NCBI RefSeq assembly: GCF_900168065.1
Contig: NZ_FUZZ01000006.1
Coordinates: 62,001 to 126,000 of the forward strand
Length of the DNA: 64,000 nucleotides
From: Chitinophaga ginsengisegetis
GTDB taxonomy: Bacteria > Bacteroidota > Bacteroidia > Chitinophagales > Chitinophagaceae
Direction: 5' to 3'
In this document: positions 54,637 to 62,839 of the stretch, piece by piece
Numbering within the stretch: position 1 is the first letter of the stretch
How the letters are laid out: each line of letters begins with the position of its first letter
Notes under the pieces: model-generated
Database searches by the model: none
What the model was told of the DNA's origin: nothing
What the model saw: the letters and a program-made list of their open reading frames with translations, nothing else
Made by a program: the position numbers and the translations under genes

Positions 54637-55467
54637 TTAAAGCAGATGTTCTTGTGCGGCCTGATAAACTGTTCTGATCACTGGTTGAAAGCCCAGGCTT
54701 CTGGCAAGCGAACTATCGGAATGGAGATACCAGGGGTTAACCAAAGGTTCTGACGACGACTCCATCGTGTTGCCTGCAAGCTGCAATAACTCGTAGAGCG
54801 ATGTCGGGGCCTCATCAGCAATGTTCACTATGTGGTTGTCCATAATGCCATCCAACGCCATGCTGATAGCGGTATAGATATCGTGGTGGTGAATGGTACT
54901 CATTCTCATGGCAGGGTGAAACTTTGCAGCGGCCACATGTTGAGGTAATGTGTCGAGATGCCCGTCACCATCTCCGTACACAAATGGGAACCGAAGGATT
55001 GACCAGTTAAGCCCGCTCCCCCGCAGTTCATTTTCTGCCGCAACTTTACTGGCCGGATAAGCATGTTGGGGGGTAACTTCATCATCCTCACGGCCGGGAT
55101 GCGGGTTATTTATGTTATAGACATGGCTGGTACTGGCAAAAATGAAACGTGCATCAGGTGCATGTGCTTTCGCTGCAGCGATCAGGTTGCGGGTCCCCTC
55201 CAGGTTACTCTTCCAGATCAAATCTGTATCGGGTGATCGGAATACGGCTGCCAAATGAATGATAGCTGAAGCCTCTTTTACAGCTTTGGCCAGTGATGCA
55301 GGGTCTAACAGATCACCTTCCACAACCATTGTTCCGGGTGGAGCTTCTTTCTTACCGCGCATCAGTGCGCGGCAATCAAAGCCAGCATTAATAAGTCGCG
55401 GCAACAGGCGCGCACCAACCAGACCGCTCCCACCGGTTACTAATATTGTTCCTTTTTGTTCTTTCAT
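54637..55467 (-). CDS. NAD-dependent epimerase/dehydratase-family protein
   Basis: 276 residues from ATG 55467 (MKEQKGTILVTGGSGLVG); an upstream start at 55524 adds residues not typical of the family. The extended SDR features are GGSGLVGARLL, HLAAVFRSPDTD, FASTSHVY and YPASKVAAE with the Tyr and Lys of YxxxK. It resembles dihydroflavonol-reductase-like and nucleoside-diphosphate-sugar epimerase types. It follows the AraC gene at 55531 by 63 bp and may be its target. Confidence 0.87.
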   Translation of the reverse strand: MKEQKGTILVTGGSGLVGARLLPRLINAGFDCRALMRGKKEAPPGTMVVEGDLLDPASLAKAVKEASAIIHLAAVFRSPDTDLIWKSNLEGTRNLIAAAKAHAPDARFIFASTSHVYNINNPHPGREDDEVTPQHAYPASKVAAENELRGSGLNWSILRFPFVYGDGDGHLDTLPQHVAAAKFHPAMRMSTIHHHDIYTAISMALDGIMDNHIVNIADEAPTSLYELLQLAGNTMESSSEPLVNPWYLHSDSSLARSLGFQPVIRTVYQAAQEHLL

Positions 55468-55530
55468 TTTTTGAATTTTATCCTGAACAAAGGTCGGAGC
55501 TGCTCTTTTAAACATGCCGGACAAATAGTA

Positions 55531-56391
55531 TTAGTTCCCTGACAAATCCTTAGAAAATTGGGCAATTGTTTGCCCCGTGACTTTTTTAAAAAGGCGGGAA
55601 AAGTATTCCGGATCGTTAAACCCCAGTCCATAAGCCAGCTCCTTGATCGTTGTTTTTTCGGCATAGCTGATACGTCGCCTTGCTTCCAGGATCAGCCGCT
55701 TGTTGATGAACTCTTTTGGTGAAAGCCCGGAACAGTGTTTAACGATCTGATATAAGCCATTGGTATTGACACCCAATTGCCGGGCGATCCTGCTGATACT
55801 GTAATGATTCGTCAGGTTATGTTCTATGAATACTTTAAAAGCTATAAACGTAGAAAGCTTGCTGTCCACAGGATTTCCCTGCAACCTGAAATAAGCGGTA
55901 TTGATTTCTGTAAGCAAACTGTTTAGGTGTGCCAGGATCAGTTCCGCCTCAGTATGCCAACACTTTAACAGATCGAGCAGCATAGTGAAGATGGCTTTCA
56001 TACGCATTGCCGCAGATCGTTTAAAACTCACCTTCTGATAATTCAGCGGATTGATCAGAAAAGGATATTGTTTCGGCAATAAGGACAGACAGCTTTCGTC
56101 AAAACCCAGTTTGATGAAATTCGCGCCTTGCTCCAGTACCGGCTGATCATGGATCTGGTATGGCATAACAAATATCAACTCGTTGTCGCCCGCTTCATAC
56201 TGCTGCAAGTCTATGTTGTGCCAACTACACCCATCCAGCATAAACAAGAAAAGGTAGTATGGCGTGACCTGCGGAGCATTGTAGTCAGCTGCCTCCAATT
56301 GTGATAGGTGGCCGAAATCAGGAGAAACGATCCGGATCGGAAGCTTGTCGTTTTGCCTGAGTTTGTAAAGAAAGGAAGCACTGTTCTGCAT
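55531..56391 (-). CDS. AraC-family transcriptional regulator
   Basis: 286 residues: an N-terminal cupin-like domain (LFMLDGCSWHNIDLQQYEAGDNELIF) and a C-terminal double helix-turn-helix (YSISRIARQLGVNTNGLYQIVKHCSGLSPKEF, TTIKELAYGLGFNDPEYFSRLFKKVTGQT). It likely controls the downstream epimerase gene. No operator can be named. Confidence 0.92.
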   Translation of the reverse strand: MQNSASFLYKLRQNDKLPIRIVSPDFGHLSQLEAADYNAPQVTPYYLFLFMLDGCSWHNIDLQQYEAGDNELIFVMPYQIHDQPVLEQGANFIKLGFDESCLSLLPKQYPFLINPLNYQKVSFKRSAAMRMKAIFTMLLDLLKCWHTEAELILAHLNSLLTEINTAYFRLQGNPVDSKLSTFIAFKVFIEHNLTNHYSISRIARQLGVNTNGLYQIVKHCSGLSPKEFINKRLILEARRRISYAEKTTIKELAYGLGFNDPEYFSRLFKKVTGQTIAQFSKDLSGN

Positions 56392-56500
56392 ATTCAGTAA
56401 ATTTAAAAAATGTATTGTAAGGTATGTAGGAACTTTAATTAAATGACTTTACAGAAACATAATAGCAAGTGCTGATAGCATCAGAACGCTTTTTCTCCGA

Positions 56501-57409
56501 TCAGTTAAAACTTTGCCGGAAATCTAAAGGGCTTTGCCTGGTTTTACTTTTAAATAATTTATTAAAGGATTGTGGATGTTCAAAGCCGAGCTCGTATGCG
56601 ATTTCACTTACGGATAATTCGGTTGTGGACAGTTTTTCTTTGGCCTTATCGATCAGTTTATTGTGAATGATCTGCCGGGTGGTCTGCCCGGTCAGTTGTT
56701 TCAGCAGGCTACTCAAATATTTAGAGGAAATGTTAAGCGCGTCGGCGAAGTATTGTACAGAGGGTAAGCCTTTCGAAAGTAAGGCTTCGTTGCTTAAATA
56801 TTCGTTTACCATCTCTTCAAACCGATCTAAGATCTTATGGTTGGTGATCTTCCGGGTGATGAACTGGCGCTGGTAAAAGCGTTCTGCATAGTTCAGCAGC
56901 GTTTCCAGGTTTGAGATGATAATGTCCTGGCTGAACTTATCAATGTTAGAATGATATTCAGTTCTGATATTCTTTACCAGGTCATTGATAACCATTTCTT
57001 CCTTATCAGAAAGGAAAAGCGCTTCATTTGTGGAATAGCCGAAGTATTCGTATTTCCTGATCTTTGTGGCAAGTGATGTGTTCCATAAAAAGTCCGGGTG
57101 TATGAACAGCATCCAGCCTTCGAGATTTGGTGGCACGCCGTTCTCTTCACCACGCAATACCTGGCCAGGAGACATAAAAGCCATGAGCCCTTCGTCAAAA
57201 TCGTACTTCTGCTGTCCGTAGAAAAGATTGTCGCAACCCCTTTTCATGGATATTACATATAAGTCAAATATAACAGCGTGGATATCCGGATCACTTTTCA
57301 GGCCTTTAAGATCGAGAATACTGATCAGCGGGTGATGCGGTTTGGGAAGCCCCATCAAACGGTGTATCTCCGTTATAGACTTTATCCTGTATGGCTTTGC
57401 ATTTGGCAT
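56501..57409 (-). CDS. AraC-family transcriptional regulator
   Basis: 302 residues. The N-terminal ligand domain includes YDFDEGLMAFMSPGQVL. The C-terminal double helix-turn-helix ends with LSVSEIAYELGFEHPQSFNKLFKSKTRQSPLDFR. It lies 13 bp downstream of the DoxX-like gene and is probably part of the SDR-DUF2147-DoxX unit, as often seen in Bacteroidota. Confidence 0.92.
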   Translation of the reverse strand: MPNAKPYRIKSITEIHRLMGLPKPHHPLISILDLKGLKSDPDIHAVIFDLYVISMKRGCDNLFYGQQKYDFDEGLMAFMSPGQVLRGEENGVPPNLEGWMLFIHPDFLWNTSLATKIRKYEYFGYSTNEALFLSDKEEMVINDLVKNIRTEYHSNIDKFSQDIIISNLETLLNYAERFYQRQFITRKITNHKILDRFEEMVNEYLSNEALLSKGLPSVQYFADALNISSKYLSSLLKQLTGQTTRQIIHNKLIDKAKEKLSTTELSVSEIAYELGFEHPQSFNKLFKSKTRQSPLDFRQSFN

Positions 57410-57422
57410 ATCTATGAGTAAT

Positions 57423-57776
57423 TTAATCTTTGAACGGATACTTCAGCCATATCATAATTAAAGGCATGGCTAAGAACGGGATTTCTATCAATGCCATCTT
57501 CACATTCCCGGCCCGTATTGCAAACGCCATGATCACAACAATTGATATTGCATTCAGCAAATTACCCAAAAAGAACGTTCCAGGGATCAGTAAGAGCACA
57601 CCGATTGCGATAGTCAAAAAAACAAAGATCGGGATCGCCGGTTCACTTATTCCTAAGTCCGCCATCATTTTAATTGTTTCGGGATTGTTTCTAAAGTGCG
57701 ATGTGTCCCAGGCATGTTTGAAACTGAGTGATACGGACACAATCAATAACAACAACGAAATTAAGTTCTTTATCAT
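57423..57776 (-). CDS. Small four-helix membrane protein, DoxX-like
   Basis: 117 residues with about four hydrophobic segments (MIKNLISLLLLIVSVSLSF, AIPIFVFLTIAIGVLLLIPG, LLNAISIVVIMAFAIRAG, IPFLAMPLIMIWL). Size and topology fit DoxX-like proteins, but no diagnostic residue is visible. Function unknown. It lies between the DUF2147 and AraC genes. Confidence 0.7.
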   Translation of the reverse strand: MIKNLISLLLLIVSVSLSFKHAWDTSHFRNNPETIKMMADLGISEPAIPIFVFLTIAIGVLLLIPGTFFLGNLLNAISIVVIMAFAIRAGNVKMALIEIPFLAMPLIMIWLKYPFKD

Positions 57777-57881
57777 AATTAATTAGGTATTTAAGATACA
57801 GGAAAAATCCTATTAGCGGAATGGCAATGGAAACCATGAACCCGAACCTTGACAGTAGAAATATTAATTGTCGGCGCACAG

Positions 57882-58316
57882 TTATTCTACACGTTTCCAC
57901 TTGTAGGTTTTACCCAACATAGGAACACCTTTGTAGCCGCGTATTTCAAGGCTGTTTGCGTTTTTCAGCTGGCCTTTCAAACTATAAGTATTGCCATCCT
58001 GCACGCTATACAGTTTACCATCACGATATTCACCATCTTTGTAAACAAGCTCAGTGATATGGGTAAGGCCTTGCACGGACCTGCTTCTCAGTTTCCCGTT
58101 GGGATTTTTGACGTCCTTCTTCGGCGTTTTACCATCAGCTTCAAACATATCCTTTGCCCATAACAGTTTGGCCGCGTAGGTGTTACCTGCTTTAAAGACC
58201 TCTATTTTATAATCTTCGCATTGCCAAACACCTATGATTTGGTCTGGTGATAATTTCTGAGCGAAAGATGAAATAGACAGCAGGAGTATGATCACCGCTA
58301 AAATTGATTTTTTCAT
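57882..58316 (-). CDS. Secreted DUF2147 protein
   Basis: 144 residues with a signal peptide (cleavage near SFAQ). IIGVWQCEDYKIEVFKAGNTYAAKLLWA, LRSRSVQGLTHI and YKGVPMLGKTYKWKR match the DUF2147 lipocalin-like beta-barrel pattern. No biochemical role is established for the family. It starts 11 bp after the SDR gene. Confidence 0.85.
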   Translation of the reverse strand: MKKSILAVIILLLSISSFAQKLSPDQIIGVWQCEDYKIEVFKAGNTYAAKLLWAKDMFEADGKTPKKDVKNPNGKLRSRSVQGLTHITELVYKDGEYRDGKLYSVQDGNTYSLKGQLKNANSLEIRGYKGVPMLGKTYKWKRVE

Positions 58317-58327
58317 TTTTGAAATAT

Positions 58328-59110
58328 TTATTTGCTGGTATTTAGTTGTTTAAATTTTTCGAACTCCCTGTGTCCGAATCTCATCAATTGACCTGGCATG
58401 ATCCTGCTAAGTAGCTTAACTATCTTAACTAAAAATGGCTTGATCTCCGGTGTATTTTTTATAAGCCCATTAATGGCAACATTTACCATTTTATCCACGT
58501 CCATCATTTGGTTTGGATTGGGCTGCAGTACCCAATCATTTTGGAGATTGGTGTTAACGCCCGGGGGGATCACTTCGAAAACTTTTACATTGGTTTTGCT
58601 AAGCTGTAACCTCAGTGCCATCGTGTAAGCGTGGGCTCCCGCCTTTGATGCACTATAAACAGGTGCCGATGAATAGGCCATAAATGCAATTGCTGAAGAA
58701 ACATTGACAATCGCAGCCGACCTTTTTTTAATCAGATGTGGCAGGAACTGATGTACCATGCGAATCGTGCCTGAAAGATTAATGTCGATCTCACGCGTGA
58801 TGTTTTCCAGGTCTTTGCTGCTGTCCTGTACATCGATGAGCCGCATCTCGCCCGCATTATTGATGATCATATTCAATTCGGAGAATTGTTGTGTCACCTG
58901 AGCATAAAGACGCTCAATGTCCCGCGGGTTACTCACATCGCTTTGGAAAATGTGTATTTTCGGGAAAAGCTTTTTGGTATTATCTAAGGTTTCCTGGTTG
59001 CGACCTGTAACAATGACCTTAGCTCCCCGGTCGGTAAGCTGTTTCACAAATTCCAGACCTATTCCGCTGGTTCCTCCTGTAATCAGGATGGTACTGCTCT
59101 TTAAATCCAT
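58328..59110 (-). CDS. SDR-family oxidoreductase, DltE-like
   Basis: 260 residues. TGGTSGIG near the N-terminus, NNAG, and the catalytic Ser plus YSASK are all present, so it should be an active NAD(P)-dependent enzyme. The length and the LPHLIKKRSAAIVNVSSAIAFM region resemble DltE-type SDRs of unknown substrate. It is first in a leftward four-gene unit. Confidence 0.9.
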   Translation of the reverse strand: MDLKSSTILITGGTSGIGLEFVKQLTDRGAKVIVTGRNQETLDNTKKLFPKIHIFQSDVSNPRDIERLYAQVTQQFSELNMIINNAGEMRLIDVQDSSKDLENITREIDINLSGTIRMVHQFLPHLIKKRSAAIVNVSSAIAFMAYSSAPVYSASKAGAHAYTMALRLQLSKTNVKVFEVIPPGVNTNLQNDWVLQPNPNQMMDVDKMVNVAINGLIKNTPEIKPFLVKIVKLLSRIMPGQLMRFGHREFEKFKQLNTSK

Positions 59111-59339
59111 ATTACTTTACATTTTGTTGATGCAAAGTTCAGTCACAACCAGTCATGGAATGTATCCAAAAGTCGCGAAGGTGTAGCAGAAAGACATATG
59201 ATTGCTTAGGCCAGGACTATGTGTCCTCAAGTCATTTACCTGAGAGGCGGTTCAAACATAATCTGGTGTTTAAAGAGAGGGGTATTGAACCGCTTCTATC
59301 GAAGGGGGCTTCAGGCATAACTCATTGAGTTTAAAAGAA

Positions 59340-59420
59340 AAAGGTCTCATCGATATCGATGAGACCTTTCTTTCCGGAGCGTCACTCCTAAGTTGTACCG
59401 ATCTCGGGATACCGATCTCG
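59340..59420. repeat. Hairpin-linked intergenic repeat, copy 3
   Basis: 59340-59369 is a perfect 30-bp palindrome (15 + 15). It is followed by GGAGCGTCACTCC and by the 19-base string shared with copy 2 (59391-59409). TACCGATCTCG is then repeated directly (59396-59406 and 59410-59420). Unlike copies 1 and 2 it lies between divergent genes, where a terminator is not expected. Confidence 0.75.
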
Positions 59421-59607
59421 AAGAACCTGATGCCACAAAGGAATATTGATATTTTTAAAATGACAAACATTGGTTTATATATTAGGGTATAATATGCTTT
59501 ATTTGATCAGTGTAAAATATGACCATAATTTATTAACTGATCCCCAAAAATGTCAGAAAACACAAAGAAAATCTCATTTATGTTTCTTCACCGGTGACTC
59601 CACCACC

Positions 59608-59615
59608 TATTTTTG
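59608..59615 (+). promoter_or_regulatory. -7 box of the isomerase-gene promoter
   Basis: TATTTTTG fits TAnnTTTG. A TTTC at 59583-59586, with a 21-bp spacer, may be the -33 element. The leader is about 55 nt. Confidence 0.5.
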
Positions 59616-59677
59616 TAAGCTAAAGTTCTACCTTATAGGAGCAATTTCTTATAAATCCAAAGCCTTTAGCTGATAAC

Positions 59678-60499
59678 ATGCAGATAAAAATCCTTTGTAC
59701 ACGATGGGGCCACGAAAACATCCCCATAGAAGCTTTTCTTGAAAAGGTAATATCCGCAGGATATGACGGCGTGGATTCCTGGCTACCCGAAAATAAAAAT
59801 GACAGGAAGGTATTTATCAAACGTAGCAAAGAACTGGGATTACCAATAGTTGTGCAACAGCATCAGGCGAAAGGTGCGGATATACGAACCTTTTGCAGGA
59901 GCTTTGAATATCATCTGAATGCGGCAATGGAATGTGAACCGGTAATTATTAATTCGCATTCAGGAAGAGATTTCTTTACGATCAATGAACAACTTGCCAT
60001 TATTGATGCGGCGGAAAATTTTTCAGCGGAGAATAATATTGTTATTGCGCATGAAACGCACCGGGGAAGAATTGGATTCAGCCCGGGCAATGCAAAAGAA
60101 CTGTTTAAGCTAAGACCTTCCATGAAAGTAACCGCCGATTTCTCACACTGGGTTTGTGTTACAGAAAGCTATCTTGAAGGATTCAAAGAAACGGTTAACG
60201 AAGCAATCAGGCGCACCGTACATATACATGCCCGTGTGGGTTTTCCTGAAGGACCGCAGATACCTGATCCGCGACTGCCGGAATGGGCGGAGCCGCTGAA
60301 CTACTTTACCGGCCTGTGGTCCGGGATCATCCGGGGAAAGAAAGCCGAAGGCATATCCCTGCTTACCATTACAACGGAGTTTGGGCCACCGCCTTATATG
60401 TGGACTACTTCACCGGGTAATACCCCGGTAGCTTCGCAATGGGAAGTGAATTTATTTATGATGCATCTGCTGAGAGATATCATTGCTCCACAACAATAA
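59678..60499 (+). CDS. Sugar phosphate isomerase/epimerase-like TIM-barrel protein
   Basis: 273 residues, no signal peptide. AP-endonuclease-2-like xylose-isomerase fold: GYDGVDSWLPE, INSHSGRDFF, IAHETHRGRIGFS (Glu and His metal ligands), TADFSHWVC (Asp/His) and VHIHARVG. The metal residues appear complete. Relatives isomerise sugars or, as known more recently, eliminate from 3-keto-glycosides. It precedes the AraC gene and may be its target. Confidence 0.82.
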   Translation: MQIKILCTRWGHENIPIEAFLEKVISAGYDGVDSWLPENKNDRKVFIKRSKELGLPIVVQQHQAKGADIRTFCRSFEYHLNAAMECEPVIINSHSGRDFFTINEQLAIIDAAENFSAENNIVIAHETHRGRIGFSPGNAKELFKLRPSMKVTADFSHWVCVTESYLEGFKETVNEAIRRTVHIHARVGFPEGPQIPDPRLPEWAEPLNYFTGLWSGIIRGKKAEGISLLTITTEFGPPPYMWTTSPGNTPVASQWEVNLFMMHLLRDIIAPQQ

Positions 60500-60650
60500 C
60501 CCTCATGTATTCAGCTTCACATTATTTTACCTGCTAATTCATTTTTGCTAACTTTATCTCTTAACACGTTATGCTGTGTTGATGGGCGGAAATATTTCCC
60601 ACCTTTAATAACGCCGGTTGCCAACAATATTTAAGAGAAAAGATAATTCA

Positions 60651-61535
60651 ATGGGTAATAACTTTTTTAAATATCTGAATACAGGTCCAATCGAGGAGAA
60701 ATGGGGAATTTATGTAACTACGGTGGGGTATTCAAAAGTAACACCGAATGAACGTTATCCCAAAGAAGAACATCCCCAAAGCCATCAGCTTACATGGAAC
60801 AGGGGAAGGATGCTGACGGACTATTACATGATATTTATTTCAAAAGGAAAGGGAACATTCTGTTCGGCATTAACCGAGCCGGTGGAAATTGAGGAGGGAA
60901 CCTGTTTTTTTCTTTTCCCGGGAGTATGGCATCGTTACAGGCCGGATATCCGCTCGGGATGGGAAGAATATTGGGTTGGCTTTCACGGGTACTATGTTGA
61001 TCAACTGATGAAACAAGGCTTTTTTGATCCCAATCAGCCATGTATCAAAACAGGGCTGGATAGAGATATGCTGGTATTATTTAAAAAGATGATTGATGTT
61101 GTAAATGCCTCGCTTGTAGGTTACTCACAACAGATTGCGGGTTTAACGCTTGAGATACTCGGTTTGGTCAATACCATATCGCTCAGTAAACAATATGATC
61201 ATAGCCCGCTGGAAAAGGCAATAACGAAAGCAAAGTTCCTGCTACAGGAATCACTGGAGCACCCTGTAGATATCCCGGAACTTGCCCGGCAATTGCCTAT
61301 GGGATATTCTGCATTCAGGAAGAATTTTAAGGCAGTAACGGGGCTGTCGCCTAATCAATACCATTTAAATTTACGCATAGAGCGGGCAAAAGAACTGCTT
61401 GAATCAACATTGCTTAACGTGGAGGAAATCGCAGATCAAACAGGGTTCGACAGCATTTATTATTTCTCCAGGATCTTTAAGAAGAAAGTTGGCCTTTCTC
61501 CTAATACTTATCGTAAAACATTTGCCGTTGAATGA
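60651..61535 (+). CDS. AraC-family transcriptional regulator (paralogue A)
   Basis: 294 residues from ATG 60651; a TTG at 60618 is a less likely start. N-terminal cupin domain with FLFPGVWHRYRPDIRSGWEEYWVGFHG, and C-terminal double helix-turn-helix (VDIPELARQLPMGYSAFRKNFKAVTGLSPNQY, LNVEEIADQTGFDSIYYFSRIFKKKVG). It is similar over its whole length to the convergent gene 33 bp away. Confidence 0.93.
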   Translation: MGNNFFKYLNTGPIEEKWGIYVTTVGYSKVTPNERYPKEEHPQSHQLTWNRGRMLTDYYMIFISKGKGTFCSALTEPVEIEEGTCFFLFPGVWHRYRPDIRSGWEEYWVGFHGYYVDQLMKQGFFDPNQPCIKTGLDRDMLVLFKKMIDVVNASLVGYSQQIAGLTLEILGLVNTISLSKQYDHSPLEKAITKAKFLLQESLEHPVDIPELARQLPMGYSAFRKNFKAVTGLSPNQYHLNLRIERAKELLESTLLNVEEIADQTGFDSIYYFSRIFKKKVGLSPNTYRKTFAVE

Positions 61536-61567
61536 AACTCCGTTGCAGGTAATTATGTTTCATCGCT

Positions 61568-62461
61568 TTATTTGCCTTTTATCTTATCGCGGTATTCACC
61601 GGGCGATAATCCCGTTTTTGATTTAAAGAACGTTACAAAATAACTGGCAGACTCAAAGTTCAGGTGAAAGGCAATTTCCTTTACCGGTAATATCGTACTG
61701 GCCAGCAATTCTTTTGATTTCTGCAATTTTATTTCAAGTTGATATTGTGCGGGTGAAAACCCTGTATACTGTTTAAATACTCTTCTGAACCAGGAATAGC
61801 CAATGTTTAGCGTTTTAGCGATGGATTCGGGAGTAACATCATCACCGGTTTTTTCGCGCATCATCATTCTTGCTTTATCAATCTGAGCGATGATGGCTTT
61901 ATCTCTGAAAGAGTTATTTTTCTCAGCGTAAAAGATGAAGCCCAGCAGCAGGCTGGTAATACCGGAAAGTACCTGTTGGTAGGCCATTTTCTGGTAATTG
62001 GCTGTTTCAATACCCTGGTTGAACAAAGCCACAATCTGTTCATTAAACCCCACATTATAGACCGGGCTTTTCCTGGAGAAGAAAAGATTATCAGTTAACT
62101 GTTTCATATAACTGCCATTAAAACCTACCCAGTATTCATTCCATCCTTTGCCTTTAAGCGGCCGGTAGGTATGCCATTCGCCGGGAAATAGCAACAGGAT
62201 AGTACCGGCAACGACTTTAGTTAGCTTGCAGCTCGCCGATTCAAATGAACCTTCTCCTTCTGTAATGTACAGCAGGATGTATTCCTGCAATACCCTTCCG
62301 GTATTGGGGCTGAACCAATATGCCGATGGATGGCTTTTAGGAGGGTAGTCACTATTGGGCGATATAACCTGGAAACCAATAGTAGTGGTGTATAATCCCC
62401 ACAGTTCGTCTGTTTCATTTACTGTCAGATAATTGACGTTTTGATTCCTTTTATTTTTCAT
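61568..62461 (-). CDS. AraC-family transcriptional regulator (paralogue B)
   Basis: 297 residues. The cupin domain LLLFPGEWHTYRPLKGKGWNEYWVGFNG matches paralogue A, and the C-terminal HTH pair (LNIGYSWFRRVFKQYTGFSPAQYQLEI, LPVKEIAFHLNFESASYFVTFFKSKTGLSPGEYR) is intact. It is divergent from the SusC gene that begins at 62840, so it is the probable activator of that new utilisation locus. Confidence 0.93.
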   Translation of the reverse strand: MKNKRNQNVNYLTVNETDELWGLYTTTIGFQVISPNSDYPPKSHPSAYWFSPNTGRVLQEYILLYITEGEGSFESASCKLTKVVAGTILLLFPGEWHTYRPLKGKGWNEYWVGFNGSYMKQLTDNLFFSRKSPVYNVGFNEQIVALFNQGIETANYQKMAYQQVLSGITSLLLGFIFYAEKNNSFRDKAIIAQIDKARMMMREKTGDDVTPESIAKTLNIGYSWFRRVFKQYTGFSPAQYQLEIKLQKSKELLASTILPVKEIAFHLNFESASYFVTFFKSKTGLSPGEYRDKIKGK

Positions 62462-62839
62462 TGGTGTGTCAAAAAGTTAAATGATTCCATCAGAATTTAT
62501 CAATGCACCTTTTAGATTCAGGTTACTTTGCATTACCAACTTAATTGAAAAACAGGATAGATGACTACTGAAATATTAAAGTTCCGGCTGACTTTAAATT
62601 GTTTTATGGCGAAAAATTTTTGATAGAAAGTTTTCATATAAAAGTAGCGCTTTTTGTGATGATATCAACGTTTCATTCCGGCTGCAGATCAGCAACCGGA
62701 GGTTAAATTCACGTTTGAAAAATTAATCTTTATGAATGCATCAACCACCTGTCGGCCTGCCGCCGCACAGAAGTAACCGTCATTTCTAAATTGTAAATAA
62801 TTCCACTACCAGCGATGTTTAAAACCAAAATCTCATGTT
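62462..62839. other. Divergent control region of araC paralogue B and susC
   Basis: 378 bp with no open frame of note. No perfect TAnnTTTG box is seen on either strand, which fits dependence on an activator. No GntR-type TGTATACA site is present, so this locus is controlled separately. Confidence 0.5.

Larger units (their letters stand above)
59111..59677. other. Intergenic region with repeat copy 3 and promoter of the isomerase gene
   Basis: 567 bp between divergent genes without a credible gene. It holds a 9-bp inverted repeat (59247-59255 with 59285-59293), the 30-bp palindrome and repeat tail listed separately, and the TATTTTTG box at 59608-59615 for the rightward gene. Confidence 0.55.

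Noticed and set aside
57691..57900. Minus-strand frame with a hydrophobic stretch between the DUF2147 and DoxX-like genes
   Set aside because: It overlaps both neighbours in another frame, lacks a plausible start context and resembles no family.
59161..59168. TGTATCCA, close to the susC operator variant, upstream of the SDR gene
   Set aside because: It lies in a weak context without an adjacent -7 box at the repeated spacing, and eight-base near-matches are expected by chance.
59111..59677. Possible tRNA or small RNA in the gene-free stretch
   Set aside because: No cloverleaf, CCA end or T-loop pattern was found. The symmetry seen belongs to the palindrome and repeat tail.
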